This document shows positions 26,667 to 41,784 of a stretch of DNA of 64,000 nucleotides, piece after piece. Each line of letters opens with the position of its first letter. Positions within the stretch are counted from its first letter, which is position 1. Source of the stretch: Methylibium sp035476815 (lineage in GTDB: Bacteria > Pseudomonadota > Gammaproteobacteria > Burkholderiales > Burkholderiaceae_C); contig DATILD010000023.1 of assembly GCA_035476815.1 (NCBI GenBank), positions 12,093-76,092 of the forward strand, in the 5' to 3' direction. A program made the translations under genes and the position numbers. Under the pieces are notes generated by a model, which saw only the letters and a list, made by a program, of their open reading frames with translations, was not told the DNA's origin and made no database searches.

Positions 26667-29600
26667 GCGTCCTCCCGGCCCAAGCCTTCGATCACGCGCC
26701 GCAGCGACGACACCAGCACCCGCACGTTGGGCTCGAGCACCATGTTGTCGTGGTTGCCCGGCACCTCGAGCACCTGCAGGCTGCCGGCGTGCGGCGACCA
26801 GAAGTTGTCCTCGCGCACGTAGTTGCGCTGCGCATCGACCAGCCGCCCGCCGCTGAGGCGGTAGCGGACGTCGAGCTTGGGCCGGAACACCGCCACCTTG
26901 ACCGCCACCTTCGGCACCTGGTAGCGCACCAGGCCGCGCATGAAGGCGTCGCCGATGCGCTGCGACTGGAAGTTGGCCGACGCGCCGTTGGCCGCCGCCG
27001 GCTCGTCCGCGGGACGGCTGCGCTTGGACTTCTCCCAGGCGATGCGCTCGGCCACCTTGTCGCGCAGGAAGCCCAGCCCGCCACGCCGCGCACCCTGCGT
27101 GAAGATGTCGACCTTGTCGCGCAGGCTGAAGCTCGGGATCTCGCGCGCCGGCGTGTCGAGCATCAGCACCGCGAGCACCTGCTCGCCACGCTCGAGCAGC
27201 TGGCGCGCCATCTCGTAGGCGATCAGGCCGCCGCCCGAGAAGCCGCCCAGCAGGTAGGGGCCCTGCGGCTGCACCTGCAGCACCTCGGCCAGGTAGTCGG
27301 CCGCGGCGTCCTCGAAGCTCTCGTGCGGCGCGGCGTCGCCGTACAGGCCGCGCGCCTGCAGCGCGTAGAAGGGCCGCTCCTCGCCGAGCAGGTTGGCGAG
27401 GTGGCTGAGGTTGAGCACGTTGCCGAACATGCCGGCCACCACGAACAGCGGCGTGCGCCCGGCCACCGGGCCGGCATGCATCGGCACCACGTGGCGGAAG
27501 CGCAGCGCCGCCGGGGCGGCGGCCGCGGCCGGTGCCGCGGCATCGGCCTCGCCCTCGACATAGGGGCCGCCGCGCACCAGCGTCGCCAGCCCGTCGATCG
27601 TGGGCGTCTGCATCAGCACCGACATCGGCAGGTCGGCGCCGAACTTGTCGGCGATCTCGTTGAACAGCCGCACCGCGATCAGCGAATGGCCGCCGAGGTC
27701 GAAGAAGCTGTCGCGGATGCCGACGCCCTCGACGCCCAGCAGCTTGGCCCACAACTCGGCCAGCGTCTTCTCGACCGCGTCGCGCGGCGGTTCGAAGTCG
27801 CTGTCGAGTTCGGGGCGCGAGAAGCGTGCGGCGTCGGCGTTCGCGTTCGAGGCCCGGCTCACCGCCTCGGCCTGGGCGATCAGCGCGCCGACGTCCATCG
27901 AGCTGATCACCTGCTCGGCGCGCAGCTCACCCGCGAGCAGGCGCTTCAGGGCCTCGATGCCCTCGACCGGGCCGATGCCCTGGCCGACGTTGTGCTGCAG
28001 CGCCAGCTCGCCCGGCGACAGCGGCTTGGCGCGCGCCGCCGTCGGTTCGGCCGAGCCCTCCTCGACCTGGCCCGCGGCGGCCAGCGGGCGCGGCGCATGC
28101 CAGGGCCCGTCGAGGCGGCGCAGCGTGAGTCGGTCGACCTCGGCCAGCACGCGGCCCTGGCGGTCGGTCAGCGTCACGTCGAAGGCGGCGAAGTCGCTGC
28201 GCACCGAGCCGTCGCTCGCCAGCCGCAGCCAGCTCACGATCTCGGTCTCGAGCGGTGCGTGGTAGCGCAGCCCGCGGTAGGAGATCGGCGCCCACAGGTT
28301 CTGCGCCACGTCCGGATCGGCGTAGCCGGGGATCAGGTCCATCGCGCAGCCGGTGGCGATGTCGACCACGCCCGGGTGCAGCGCGAAGTCGGCCAGGTCG
28401 GCCGCGAACTCGGCCGGCAGCTGCAGCCGCGCCAGCGCCTCGCGCTCGCCCAGCGCCAGGCGCTTGAGCACGCGCCAGCGCGGCCCGAACTTCAGGTGGT
28501 TCTCCTGGCGCGTACGCAGCGCGCCGGAACCGGCCGCGACCTCGGTCGCGCCACTGCAGCGCGCCTCGATCTCGGCCACCGGCACGCGGGCCGCCGCATC
28601 CGCCGCCGCACCGACGCGGGCGGTGGCGCAGCGCTCCCAGGCGCCGCCGGCAGCCTCGGCGCTCAGCTCGACGTCCCAGCGCTGCGCGTCGCCGCGCAGC
28701 TGCAGCCGGAAGCGCCGCGGCGCGCCATCGCCGACGAACAGCGGGGTCTCGAACACCAGGTTGCTCAGCTGCCACGGGCCGCGCTGGCCCAGTTCGGCCA
28801 GGGCCGCACGCACCAGCTCGAGGTAGCCGGTACCGGGCAGCAGCGCCTCGCCGCTGCCGAGGCGGTGCTCGTCGATCACCCAGTCGCGCTCGGCCGACAG
28901 GGTGCCGGTGAAGGTCTGGACCTGCGCGAGGCCGTCGCGCGCGGCCCAGCGCTGCTCGAAATGCGGGCTGGCCACCGGCTGCGCCTCGCCGGGCGCCGCG
29001 GCGTCCGCCGGCGCCGGGCCGGCGAGCTGGCCGACCATGCCGACATCCTTCCAGATGCCCCAGCCGATCGCGGTGACCGGGTAGCGGCGCTGGCCCTGGC
29101 ACGACGCGGCAAAGGCGTTGACGAAGGCGCTCGCGCCGACGTAGTCGACCTGGCCGGCGGGCGCGATCCAGGTGCTGGTCGACGAGAACAGCAGCATGAA
29201 GTCGAGCGCCGCGTCGCGGAAGATCTCGTCGAGCACCAGCGTGCCGTAGACCTTGGCCGAGAACACGTCCTCGATGTCGCGCGCGCTCTTCATCGGGATC
29301 AGGCTGTCGCGGATCACGCCGGCGGCATGGAAGACGCCATGGATCTCGCCGAAGGCCTTGCGCGCCTCGGCGACCGCCTCCTTCAGGCTGTCGGACACCG
29401 CCACGTCGGCGGCCAGCGGCAGCACCTGGGCCCCGGCCGCCTCGAGCTGGCGGACCTTGCGGATCGCGCGGGCGATCGAGTCGCCGGCGTCGTGGCGCGC
29501 CAGCCAGTCGTCCCAGTCGGCGCGCTGCGGCAGCGGCGTGCGGCCCAGCAGCACCAGCTTGGCGCCGGCCTCGCGCGCCAGCCAGTCGGCGATGACGCCG

Positions 29601-32600
29601 CCGATGCCGCCCAGGCCGCCGGTGATCAGGTAGCAGCCGCCCTCGCGCAGCCGCGGCTTGGCGTCGACCGGCGCCGGCCGCGAGGCGCAGAGGTGGCGTT
29701 GCCAGCGCACGCCGCCGCGCCAGGCGATCACGCGGTTGCCGGGCGGGGCCAGCAGTTCGTCCGGCAGGTCGCGCAGCAGGCGCGCCAAGTCGGCGTCGGG
29801 CGTCGGCGCGCGCTTGCCGTTGGTGCGGGCGGTGCCGATGTCGACGTCGACGAAGGCGCAGCTCAGCGTCGGGAACTCGCGCGGGATCACCGCGCAAGGG
29901 CCGAGCGCGGTGGCCTTGTCGGGGAACAGCAGCGACTCGTCGCCGACGCGCTGGGCGCCGTTGGCCAGCACGACCAGGTGCGCGCCGCGGTCGGCCAGAC
30001 CCGACTTGCTCAGCGCCCGCGCCAGGTGGAACAGCGAGTAGAAGCCATGCTCCTGATTGCGGTGGAAGAAGGTCGAGCCGGGCCGGAAGGCGCGGTCCAG
30101 CGTGATCAGCCAGCCGTGCAGGATGCGGTCGGGCACGATGTCGCGCGCGGCCAGCGCGTCGAGCAGCTCCTGGTAGCCGACGCCGCCGGCCTCGGCGGCC
30201 AGCGTGTACGTGTCGTCGTCCACCTGGGCGTAGGTGTCGCCCGGCAGCACCGAGACGACGCGGTGGCCGGCCGCGCGCAGCGCCGCGACCAGGCCCTCGC
30301 CGAGCGGCTCGCGGCCATGGAAGGCGAGCCAGGTGCGCGGCGTGGCGTCGAGTTCGAGCACGCCCTGCTGCACCCAGCGCGGCTGGCGGAACCAGTCGGC
30401 GAGGTCGGGCCGCTTCATCGGCCGCGTCGCGTCGGCCTTGGCCGCCGAGGTGCCGATGCCGGGCTCGATCCAGTAGCGCGCGTGCTGGAAGGCATAGGTC
30501 GGCAGCGGCAGGCGGCACCGGCCCTTGCCCCACAGCTTGCCGGCATCGAAGCCCACGCCCAGCGCCCACAACCGGCCCATCACGGTGCGGAAGTAGACAT
30601 GGTCGGGGGTCGCGTCCTCCGGATGGCGCATCGACGACAGCACGCGCTGCGTCGGAGCGCGCGGGTTCTGGCGCACGAAGGCGCCGAGCATGTTGCCCGG
30701 GCCGACTTCGAGGAACACGCGGTTCTCGGCCTCGAGCAGCGTGTCGGTGCCGTCGGCGAACAGGATCGAGTTGCGCAAATGCCCGACCCAGTATTCCGGG
30801 TCGGTGGCCTGGGCCGGCGCGAGCCACTGGCCGGTCCGGTTGGAGACGATGGGCAGCTTCGGCTCGGCCAGCCTGATGCCTTGCAGGTAGGCGCGGAAGC
30901 GCGGCAGGATGCCGTCGAGCAGCTTCGAGTGCGCCGCCACGTTGACGCGCACCCGCTGGGTGTCGATGCCCTGGGCCTTGAGGCGCTCGGTCAGCGCATC
31001 CAGCCCCGCCGGCGGCCCCGACGCGACCGACAGCTGCGGGCTGTTGGCCGAGGCCAGGTCCAGCCCGAGCTCGTCGAGCAGCGGCCGCAGGTCCCGGGCC
31101 GCCATCGGCGTGCTGACCATGCCGCCGGTCGGGGTCTCGCCGACCAGCTGACCGCGCAGCAGCAGCAGCCCCAGCGCATCTTCGAAACTGAACACGCCGG
31201 CCACGCAGGCCGCCGTGTTCTCGCCCATGCTGTGGCCGATCAGCGCGTCGGGCTTGACGCCGTAATGGGCCCAGAGCCGCGTCAGCGCGTACTCGACCAG
31301 GAAGGTCAGCGGCAGCTGGGCCGCCGGCCGCGCCAGGGCCTCGACCAGCTCCGGGCTGGCGTCGCCGGCCGACAGCAGGACGGGGGCCAGGTCCGCGCCG
31401 AAGCGGTTCTTCAGGATCGCGAGACCCTTGTCGATCCACTCGCGGAACACCGGCTCGGACTCGTAGAGCCCGCGCCCCATCTTCACGTACTGCGCGCCGC
31501 CGCCGGGGAACATGAACACCACCGACGGGTGCTCGAGCTCGTGGGTGTGGGTGTAGACGCGCTTCGGGTCGCCGCCGTCGAGCAGCGCGATCGCCTCGTC
31601 GGTGCTCGCTGCCGCGAGCACGCGGCGCTGCTCGAAGCCGCGACGTCCCTGGTGCAGCGTCCAGGCCACGTCGGCCAGCGGCGCCTCGGGATGCTGGCGC
31701 AACCAGTCGGCGAGCCGGCGTCCCTGGTCGTCGAGCGCCTTGCGGTTGCGCGCCGACAGCACCAAGAGCTGCGGCGAGGCATCGACCCGCGTCGCGGCCC
31801 GCGCGGGGGCCTCCTCGAGCACGACGAAGGCATTGGTGCCGCCCACGCCGAGCGAGTTGACGCCGGCCCGCCGCGGTGCGGCGCCGCGCGGCCAGTCGGC
31901 CAGCTGGTCGGCGACGACGAAGGGTCCGCCCTCGAAGCCGACGCGCGGGTTCGGCGCCTCGAAGTTCAGCGACGGCGGGACCTGGCGGTTCTCCAGCGTC
32001 AGCGTCGCCTTGATCAGGCTGGCGACGCCGGCGGCGGTGTCGAGGTGGCCGATATTGGTCTTGACCGAGCCGACCTTGCAGTAGGCGACCTGGTCGGTCG
32101 AGGCGCGGAAGGCCTGGGTCAGCGCGGCGATCTCGATCGGGTCGCCGACCGGCGTGGCGGTGCCGTGGCATTCGATGTAGCCGAGCGAATCGGCGCCCGC
32201 GTCGGCCACCGCCAGCGCCTCGGTGATGCAGGCGGCTTGGCCGTCGACGCTGGGCGCGAGGTAGCCGACCTTGCGCGAGCCGTCGTTGTTGACCGCGCTG
32301 CCCTTGATCACCGCGCGGACCGGGTCGCCGTCGCGCAGCGCATCGGCCAGCCGGCGCAGCACCACGACGCCGGCGCCGCTGCCGAACACCGTGCCCTTGG
32401 AGCGGTGGTCGAAGCTGCGGCAATGGCCGTCGGGCGAGAGCACCTCGCCCTCCTTGTAGTGGTAGCCGACGCCGTTGGGCACCTCGATCGTCACGCCGCC
32501 GGCCAGCGCCATGTCGCACTCGCCGGACAGCAGGCTCTGCACCGCCATGTGGGTCGCGACCAGCGAGGTCGAGCAGGCGGTCTGGACGTTGACGCTCGGC

Positions 32601-33115
32601 CCCTGCAGGTTGAAGGCGTAGGACACCCGGGTGACGAGGAAGTCCTTGTCGTTGCCGGTGTGGCGCAGCAGGAACAGGCCGACGTTGTCGACCAGCTCCG
32701 GGTTCGTGAGCAGGTTGAAGGTGAAGTAGGCCCCCATGCCGCAGCCGCCGAACAGGCCGATCGCGCCAGGGAAGCTCTCGGGCGTGTGGCCGGCGCTTTC
32801 CAGCGCCTCCCAGCAGGCCTCGTAGAACTGGCGGTGCTGCGGGTCGAGGATGCCGGCTTCCTTGGGGCTGAAGCCGAAGAACTCGGGGTCGAACTGGTCC
32901 AGGCCCTCGAGCGGGATGCCGGCCTTGACATAGTTCGGGTCGGCCAGCGTCGCCGGCGACACGCCCTTGGCGAGCAGCTCCTCGTCGCTGTAATGGCGCA
33001 CCGACTCGTGGCCCGCCGCGAGGTTGGCCCAGAACTGCTCGGGGGTCGACGCGTCGGGGACGCGGATCGCCATCCCAACGATGGCGATGTCGTTGTCGTT
33101 CACTGTGTCGGTCAT
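26663..33115 (-). CDS. Type I polyketide synthase KS-AT-KR-DH-ACP-TE
   Basis: About 2150 residues. KS (about 10-435) has TACSTSL with the active Cys near residue 180, then HGT and KTNIGH. AT (about 530-830) has GHSMGE with the active Ser; the substrate motif region reads NVAAHS, which does not clearly fix malonyl versus alkylmalonyl choice. KR (about 1155-1360) has GGLGGIGG and the Ser/Tyr pair in STSTWIAPAGQVDYVGA. DH-like hot-dog region (about 1400-1670) has DEHRLGSGEALLPG (His one residue further from the Gly/Pro than usual) and HPGVVDIATG. ACP (about 1770-1840) has GGHSLIA. TE (about 1890-2150) has GGFSGGG. No ER. ATG at 33115 is chosen; TTG at 33127 is the alternative. It is 49-62 bases from the NRPS, and the TE marks it as the last module. 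Confidence 0.9.
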
Positions 33116-33176
33116 CGTCTCGTTCAAGCCGCTCGGTGGCCCGCCGGAGGGGCCGCGGTCTGCATCGTCTCCATCA

Positions 33177-37844
<4,668 letters not shown>

Positions 37845-38001
37845 GGGTGTCGGTGACTGGTGCGAGAGGAAGAACCGGGGGGACGGGCCGGACGGCTCAC
37901 GATGGTGCCGGCGGGCGGCGGCAGTGTCACCCGGTCCCGATGACGGCGCCTGCGTCGAACGTCGACAATTGAACAGAAGACGGGGCACGACCCCCTGGAT
38001 A

Positions 38002-38031
38002 AGTGTATGCGTCGAACCACAAGGGTTTCGA
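38002..38031 (-). promoter_or_regulatory. Possible promoter upstream of the NRPS
   Basis: Reading the minus strand, TCGAAA (complement of 38026-38031) and TACACT (complement of 38002-38007) are spaced by 18 bases and each match four of six positions of the housekeeping consensus. It lies between the SGNH gene and the NRPS and would drive the NRPS-PKS-ccr genes. Weak, sequence-only evidence. Confidence 0.25.
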
Positions 38032-38032
38032 C
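38011..38032. repeat. Inverted repeat GTCGAA-N10-TTCGAC
   Basis: GTCGAA at 38011-38016 and TTCGAC at 38027-38032 form a six-base inverted repeat with a ten-base centre. The spacing of about one and a half helical turns suits a dimeric regulator, and it overlaps the candidate promoter. It could equally be chance. Confidence 0.3.
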
Positions 38033-38047
38033 TGCGCCTCGGGCCGC

Positions 38048-39178
38048 TCACGGGGGTGGGTACCAGTAGCCACGGTCGGTGGCGGCGTCGTAGTGGAAGG
38101 GGTTGTTGGCGCTGCTGCGCGCGGAGAACGTCGTTCGGCAAAAGCCGGCGTTGTTCGGCTTGCCGGCCCAGCTCCAGAACGTCTCGCAGGCCCCACCGGC
38201 CATATGGGCCTGGGCGTCGGCCAGCGACATCGGCGGCACCGACCGGTAGAAGCCGCCGATGTACTCCCAGGCGACTGCCTGCAGCGACGCGGCCTGGGCC
38301 GCCGACACCTCCGGCGGATGCCAACCACCGACCGGCGAGCGGCCGTAGACGGCCGCATAGGTCACGCAGGCGATGTAATAGGTGCCGACGCGGGTCGCAT
38401 GCACCCGGTCGCTGAACAGCAGCGCCACGGTGTCGGCCTTGGAGCGCTGCGTGATCGCGGAGACATGGCCGGTCGTCGCCCGGTCCACCAGTTCCGCGAG
38501 TGCCCCGGCGGCCGGCAGGTCGATGATCCGGTCCGGGCGGCCCTCCGCCGCCAGGCTGTGGTTGATCCGTGCCACGGCCGCCCGCCAGGTCGGCTGGGTG
38601 GCGCGCTCGTAGGCGATCCATGCACCGGGGTCGGCGCGGTCGGCCAGCCGCCCCCAGCCATGGAAGAAGAAGGTTCGTCCGGCCGGTTCGGCATCGATCA
38701 GGCGATCGTGGAAGTGCCGCAGCAGCCGCACCGTGTTGTTGAACTGCAGGTCCGCGACGATGTCGATCGTCTCGGTGATGATCAGCGTGTCGTAGCGACC
38801 CTTGACGGTCTGCGGCGACGCGAACTCGGCCAGGATGTCGAGATCCTTGCTGCCGCCGCGGTTCTTGCCGTGCCGGTAGCCGGACCAGGGCCCGTCGGGC
38901 GTCGGGCGGGTGCGCCCGCGGATCGGCGACCCCAGGCCGATCTGCTGGTTCCACTGCGCCGACAGACCGAAGCCCGCCGCCAGCTGCGCGACGTACTGCG
39001 CATACGGATCGTCCGTCAGACTGTGGCCCGAGACGAAGTAGGTCGCCATCGACCGCGGCTGCCAAGCTGCCGCCGGCGCATCCGCGCCTTGGGCCACCGC
39101 CGTCGCGGCGATCCAGACCCCCGCCAGCACGGCCCGGAGCCACTCCTTGGCGCTCGATCGAGCCTGCACCGCTGCCAT
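38048..39178 (-). CDS. Secreted SGNH-hydrolase-like protein
   Basis: A 376-residue protein with a signal peptide (LRAVLAGVWIAATAVAQGADA). Mature part begins with a block resembling SGNH/GDSL block I (YFVSGHSLTDDPYA; Ser in SGHS as candidate nucleophile) and has near the C terminus DRVHATRVGTYYIACVTYAAV, which looks like the block V Asp-x-x-His. The middle has LIITETIDI and a long region rich in Trp. SGNH enzymes are often esterases that remove or transfer acyl groups, so a role in de-O-acylating a polysaccharide is plausible but not proven. It is 203 bases upstream of the NRPS on the same strand and divergent from the GNAT-like gene. Confidence 0.65.
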   Translation of the reverse strand: MAAVQARSSAKEWLRAVLAGVWIAATAVAQGADAPAAAWQPRSMATYFVSGHSLTDDPYAQYVAQLAAGFGLSAQWNQQIGLGSPIRGRTRPTPDGPWSGYRHGKNRGGSKDLDILAEFASPQTVKGRYDTLIITETIDIVADLQFNNTVRLLRHFHDRLIDAEPAGRTFFFHGWGRLADRADPGAWIAYERATQPTWRAAVARINHSLAAEGRPDRIIDLPAAGALAELVDRATTGHVSAITQRSKADTVALLFSDRVHATRVGTYYIACVTYAAVYGRSPVGGWHPPEVSAAQAASLQAVAWEYIGGFYRSVPPMSLADAQAHMAGGACETFWSWAGKPNNAGFCRTTFSARSSANNPFHYDAATDRGYWYPPP

Positions 39179-39432
39179 CCCCCGCCTCTCCGCCCGTCAA
39201 CCGTCCTGCCGCCAGGGCCTGGGCCTGCAGTCACGCGACGGCCACCAGCCAAGCGGTCAGTTGATCCGGCTCACGCGCCGCGGTCAAGGCCACACCTTGG
39301 GGCCTCGACAACGGACCAGCGCATCGGCGCTGCCGCCGGGGTGTCAAACTGGTTAGAGTCGCGCCACTTTCGGCCATAGCCGCATCCAGCCCCAGGCCAG
39401 ACGCGCCGCGCCACCGTCCACGATCCGACCGC

Positions 39433-40554
39433 ATGGCCATCCAGATCGTTCCCCACGAAAGCCGCTTCAGTGACGCGGTCGAAGCATTCAACCAGCGCAT
39501 GCGGGCCGGCGGCTCCCCATGGGGCTTCTACGTCGATCCCGCGCCGCACTGGATACCCAAGCACCCCGGTGCGACGGTCTGGCGCGAGTACCACGTCGCC
39601 GTCGACGACGACGGCAGCGTGCGCGGCGCCTTTGCGCTCAAGCCGCAGGACTGGTGGGTGCGCGGTGAAATCCGCGTCATCACCGACTGGCAGGGCCCGT
39701 TCTCCGAGGGATCGGTGGATCCGCGCTTCAACACCCTGGGCCTGCGCATGATGCGCGACATGCTCAAGAAGCGTCCCGAGCTCTACAGCTGGGGCCACGG
39801 CGGCAACGAGCAGCCGGTCGTGCAGATGCTCCAGAAGATGGGCTGGGCCATGCACGAGACCCATTTCGCGCTGCAGATCGTCGATGCCGGGCGCTTCCTG
39901 CGCCTGAACCGTCTGCTGCGCGGCAGCGCCGCCCGGCGGGCAGCGCTGGATCTGCTGGCGCTCACCGGCCTGGGCGCTGCGGCGATTCACGGCGTGCAAG
40001 CCTGGCGGCGCCTGCGCGCCGGACGTCCCAGCCGCGCCGCGGCGCACGAGGTGCCTGCGTTCGGGCCCTGGGCCGACGATCTCTGGCGCGCCTGCCGAGA
40101 CGACTACGCGGCGATCGCGGTCCGGGACGCCGCGTCGATGAATGCGCTGCTGCCGATCGGCGGCTGGCCGCCGGTCATGCGACTGAAGGTCGAAGAAGCG
40201 GGAAGAATTCTCGGCTGGGCCGTTGTCATGGACACCCGGATGCAGGGGGACCCGCGCTTCGGCGACCTTCGTGTCGGGTCCATCGTTGATACACTGGCCA
40301 AGCCGTGCGATGCAGGTGCGGTGGCGGCTTCCGCGATGCGGTTCCTGCGCGATCGAGGGGTCGATGTGATCGTGTCGAATCAGGCTCATCCGGAATGGAT
40401 CCGCGCCCTCGCGGACAACGGCTGTCTTGTGTTCGAGAACCGCCGCCTGTTCGCCGCGTCCCCCGCGCTCAGGGCGTTGTTCGAGCCTTTCGACGTGACG
40501 GTCCGCGGGCTGCACATGACGAATCTGGACGGGCACGGGCCGATGTCGCTGTAG
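39433..40554 (+). CDS. GNAT-fold acyltransferase-like protein, two domains
   Basis: A 373-residue protein with no signal peptide. The first half (residues 1-150) resembles a GNAT acyltransferase (YHVAVDDDGSVRGAFALKP strand pair, LGLRMMRDMLKKRPELYSWG, then NEQPVVQMLQKMGWA). The second half (about 210-365) repeats the pattern (RILGWAVVMDTRM, SIVDTLAKP, SAMRFLRDRGVDVIVSN, ALADNGCLVFENRR). This suggests two tandem GNAT-like domains, one of which may be inactive; FemAB-type proteins have a similar doubled fold. It starts the 39.4-45.8 kb plus-strand operon and might acylate an amino sugar or carrier-bound amine, but that is inference. It is 90 bases upstream of the AurF-like gene. Confidence 0.55.
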   Translation: MAIQIVPHESRFSDAVEAFNQRMRAGGSPWGFYVDPAPHWIPKHPGATVWREYHVAVDDDGSVRGAFALKPQDWWVRGEIRVITDWQGPFSEGSVDPRFNTLGLRMMRDMLKKRPELYSWGHGGNEQPVVQMLQKMGWAMHETHFALQIVDAGRFLRLNRLLRGSAARRAALDLLALTGLGAAAIHGVQAWRRLRAGRPSRAAAHEVPAFGPWADDLWRACRDDYAAIAVRDAASMNALLPIGGWPPVMRLKVEEAGRILGWAVVMDTRMQGDPRFGDLRVGSIVDTLAKPCDAGAVAASAMRFLRDRGVDVIVSNQAHPEWIRALADNGCLVFENRRLFAASPALRALFEPFDVTVRGLHMTNLDGHGPMSL

Positions 40555-40644
40555 CCTACCCCCTAGGTCAGGGTCCCCAGGAACCGCCTGCCTCGTGCCT
40601 GAGTCCTCGTATCTGACTTTGATCGTTGTCATGGAGTCTTGATC

Positions 40645-41508
40645 ATGGAAACCGCATCCGACCTTGCCACGCGCCTGACCCGCGCGTCCCGCAAGAAGCT
40701 GTGGGACCCGTACAGCGCCTTCGACTGGCCCGAGCGTCTGCAGGAGGGGGCGTGGTGCATGCCGCCCGAACTGATCTCGATCTACGGCACCGACGCCTGG
40801 GAGGCGCTGGACGAAGCGCAGCGCAAGCGCCTGAGCTTCTACGAAATCGGCAACTTCTTCAGCCTCGTGCTGCAGGGCGAACGTCCGCTGGTGCAGGGGC
40901 TGGTGCACCGGCTGTACAGCAAGCACAGCAGCATGCCGGTCACGGAGTACCTGCACCACTTCGTCGACGAAGAGAACAAGCACATGGTCATGTTCGGCGA
41001 GTTCTGCCGCCGCTACATGGGCAAGGTCTACCCGGAGAAGAAGATCACGCTGCCGCGCGACTACTCCAAGGGCGAGGAGGAGGTCGCGTTCTTCTGCAAG
41101 GTGATGGTGGTCGAGGAGCTGGGCGACTACTACAACCAGGCGATCTCGCGCGACGAGCGCTGCGAGCCGCTGGTGCGCGAGATCAACCGCGTGCACCAGG
41201 TCGACGAGGCGCGGCACCTCACCTTCGGCCGCCGCTACCTGGCGGAGTTGTTCGAGCAGCACCGCTCGACCTGGTCGGACGAAGCGCTGGCGGGCTTCCG
41301 CGCCTGGCTGGCCGAGTACCTGCGGGCCTCCTGGGGCGACTACTACAACCCGACGATGTACCGTGACGCCGGCCTCGCCGACGCCTACGAACTGCGCCAG
41401 CTGGCGATGACCCATCCCGCCTGCGTCGCGCAGCGCAAGCGGGTCAGCGCCAAACTGGTCAACTACTTCCTCGAGTGCGGTTTGCTCGCCGAGGAACCGA
41501 CGCTGTGA
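40645..41508 (+). CDS. AurF-like di-iron N-oxygenase
   Basis: A 287-residue helical di-iron oxygenase of the p-aminobenzoate N-oxygenase (AurF) family, members of which turn amines into hydroxylamines, nitroso or nitro groups. Candidate metal ligands are E67 (FYEIGNFF), E110 and H113 (DEENKH), E157 or E158 (VVEELG), H184, E188 and H191 (HQVDEARH). The E-x2-H, E, H-x3-E-x2-H order fits the seven-ligand pattern of AurF. The ATG at 40645 has a good GGAG site eight bases before it; a TTG six bases upstream is less likely. It is 16 bases from the carrier protein gene, so the substrate may be an amino acid bound to that carrier, as an inference. Confidence 0.85.
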   Translation: METASDLATRLTRASRKKLWDPYSAFDWPERLQEGAWCMPPELISIYGTDAWEALDEAQRKRLSFYEIGNFFSLVLQGERPLVQGLVHRLYSKHSSMPVTEYLHHFVDEENKHMVMFGEFCRRYMGKVYPEKKITLPRDYSKGEEEVAFFCKVMVVEELGDYYNQAISRDERCEPLVREINRVHQVDEARHLTFGRRYLAELFEQHRSTWSDEALAGFRAWLAEYLRASWGDYYNPTMYRDAGLADAYELRQLAMTHPACVAQRKRVSAKLVNYFLECGLLAEEPTL

Positions 41509-41524
41509 ACGGCGCCTGAGGACC

Positions 41525-41773
41525 ATGCAAGAGCACGAGATCAAGGACAAGCTGCGGAATTGGATCCGCAAGCACGCGAAGACCCCCCCCAGTGCCGACT
41601 TCTCCGACGCGACGCACATCCTCGAAGAGGGCATCCTGTCGTCGCTGGACATCGTCGAGTTCGTGCTGTTCATCGAAAGCCTGCGCGGCGACGAGGTCGA
41701 TGCGGACGCGATCGAGCCAGAGGCCTTCACCTCGATCGACACGCTCTACGCGACCTTCTTCGTGACGGCCTGA
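41525..41773 (+). CDS. Acyl carrier protein
   Basis: An 82-residue carrier protein with the attachment site in LEEGILSSLDIVEFVLFI, so Ser40 carries the phosphopantetheine (SSL rather than DSL). Unlike the 10.0-kb carrier, it has a classic helix II. It lies between the AurF-like oxygenase and the stand-alone ligase (11 bases to the ligase start), so the ligase almost certainly loads it and the oxygenase acts on the loaded form. Confidence 0.9.
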   Translation: MQEHEIKDKLRNWIRKHAKTPPSADFSDATHILEEGILSSLDIVEFVLFIESLRGDEVDADAIEPEAFTSIDTLYATFFVTA

Positions 41774-41784
41774 GGGCGGACGTG

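Noticed and set aside
33116..33127. TTG at 33127 as the PKS start
   Set aside because: Possible, but the ATG at 33115 gives a natural N terminus before the KS domain; no better ribosome site supports the TTG.
41525..41773. Treating the 82-residue carrier as the N-terminal part of the following ligase
   Set aside because: They are in different frames with an 11-base gap and each has its own start; the carrier ends with a normal stop.
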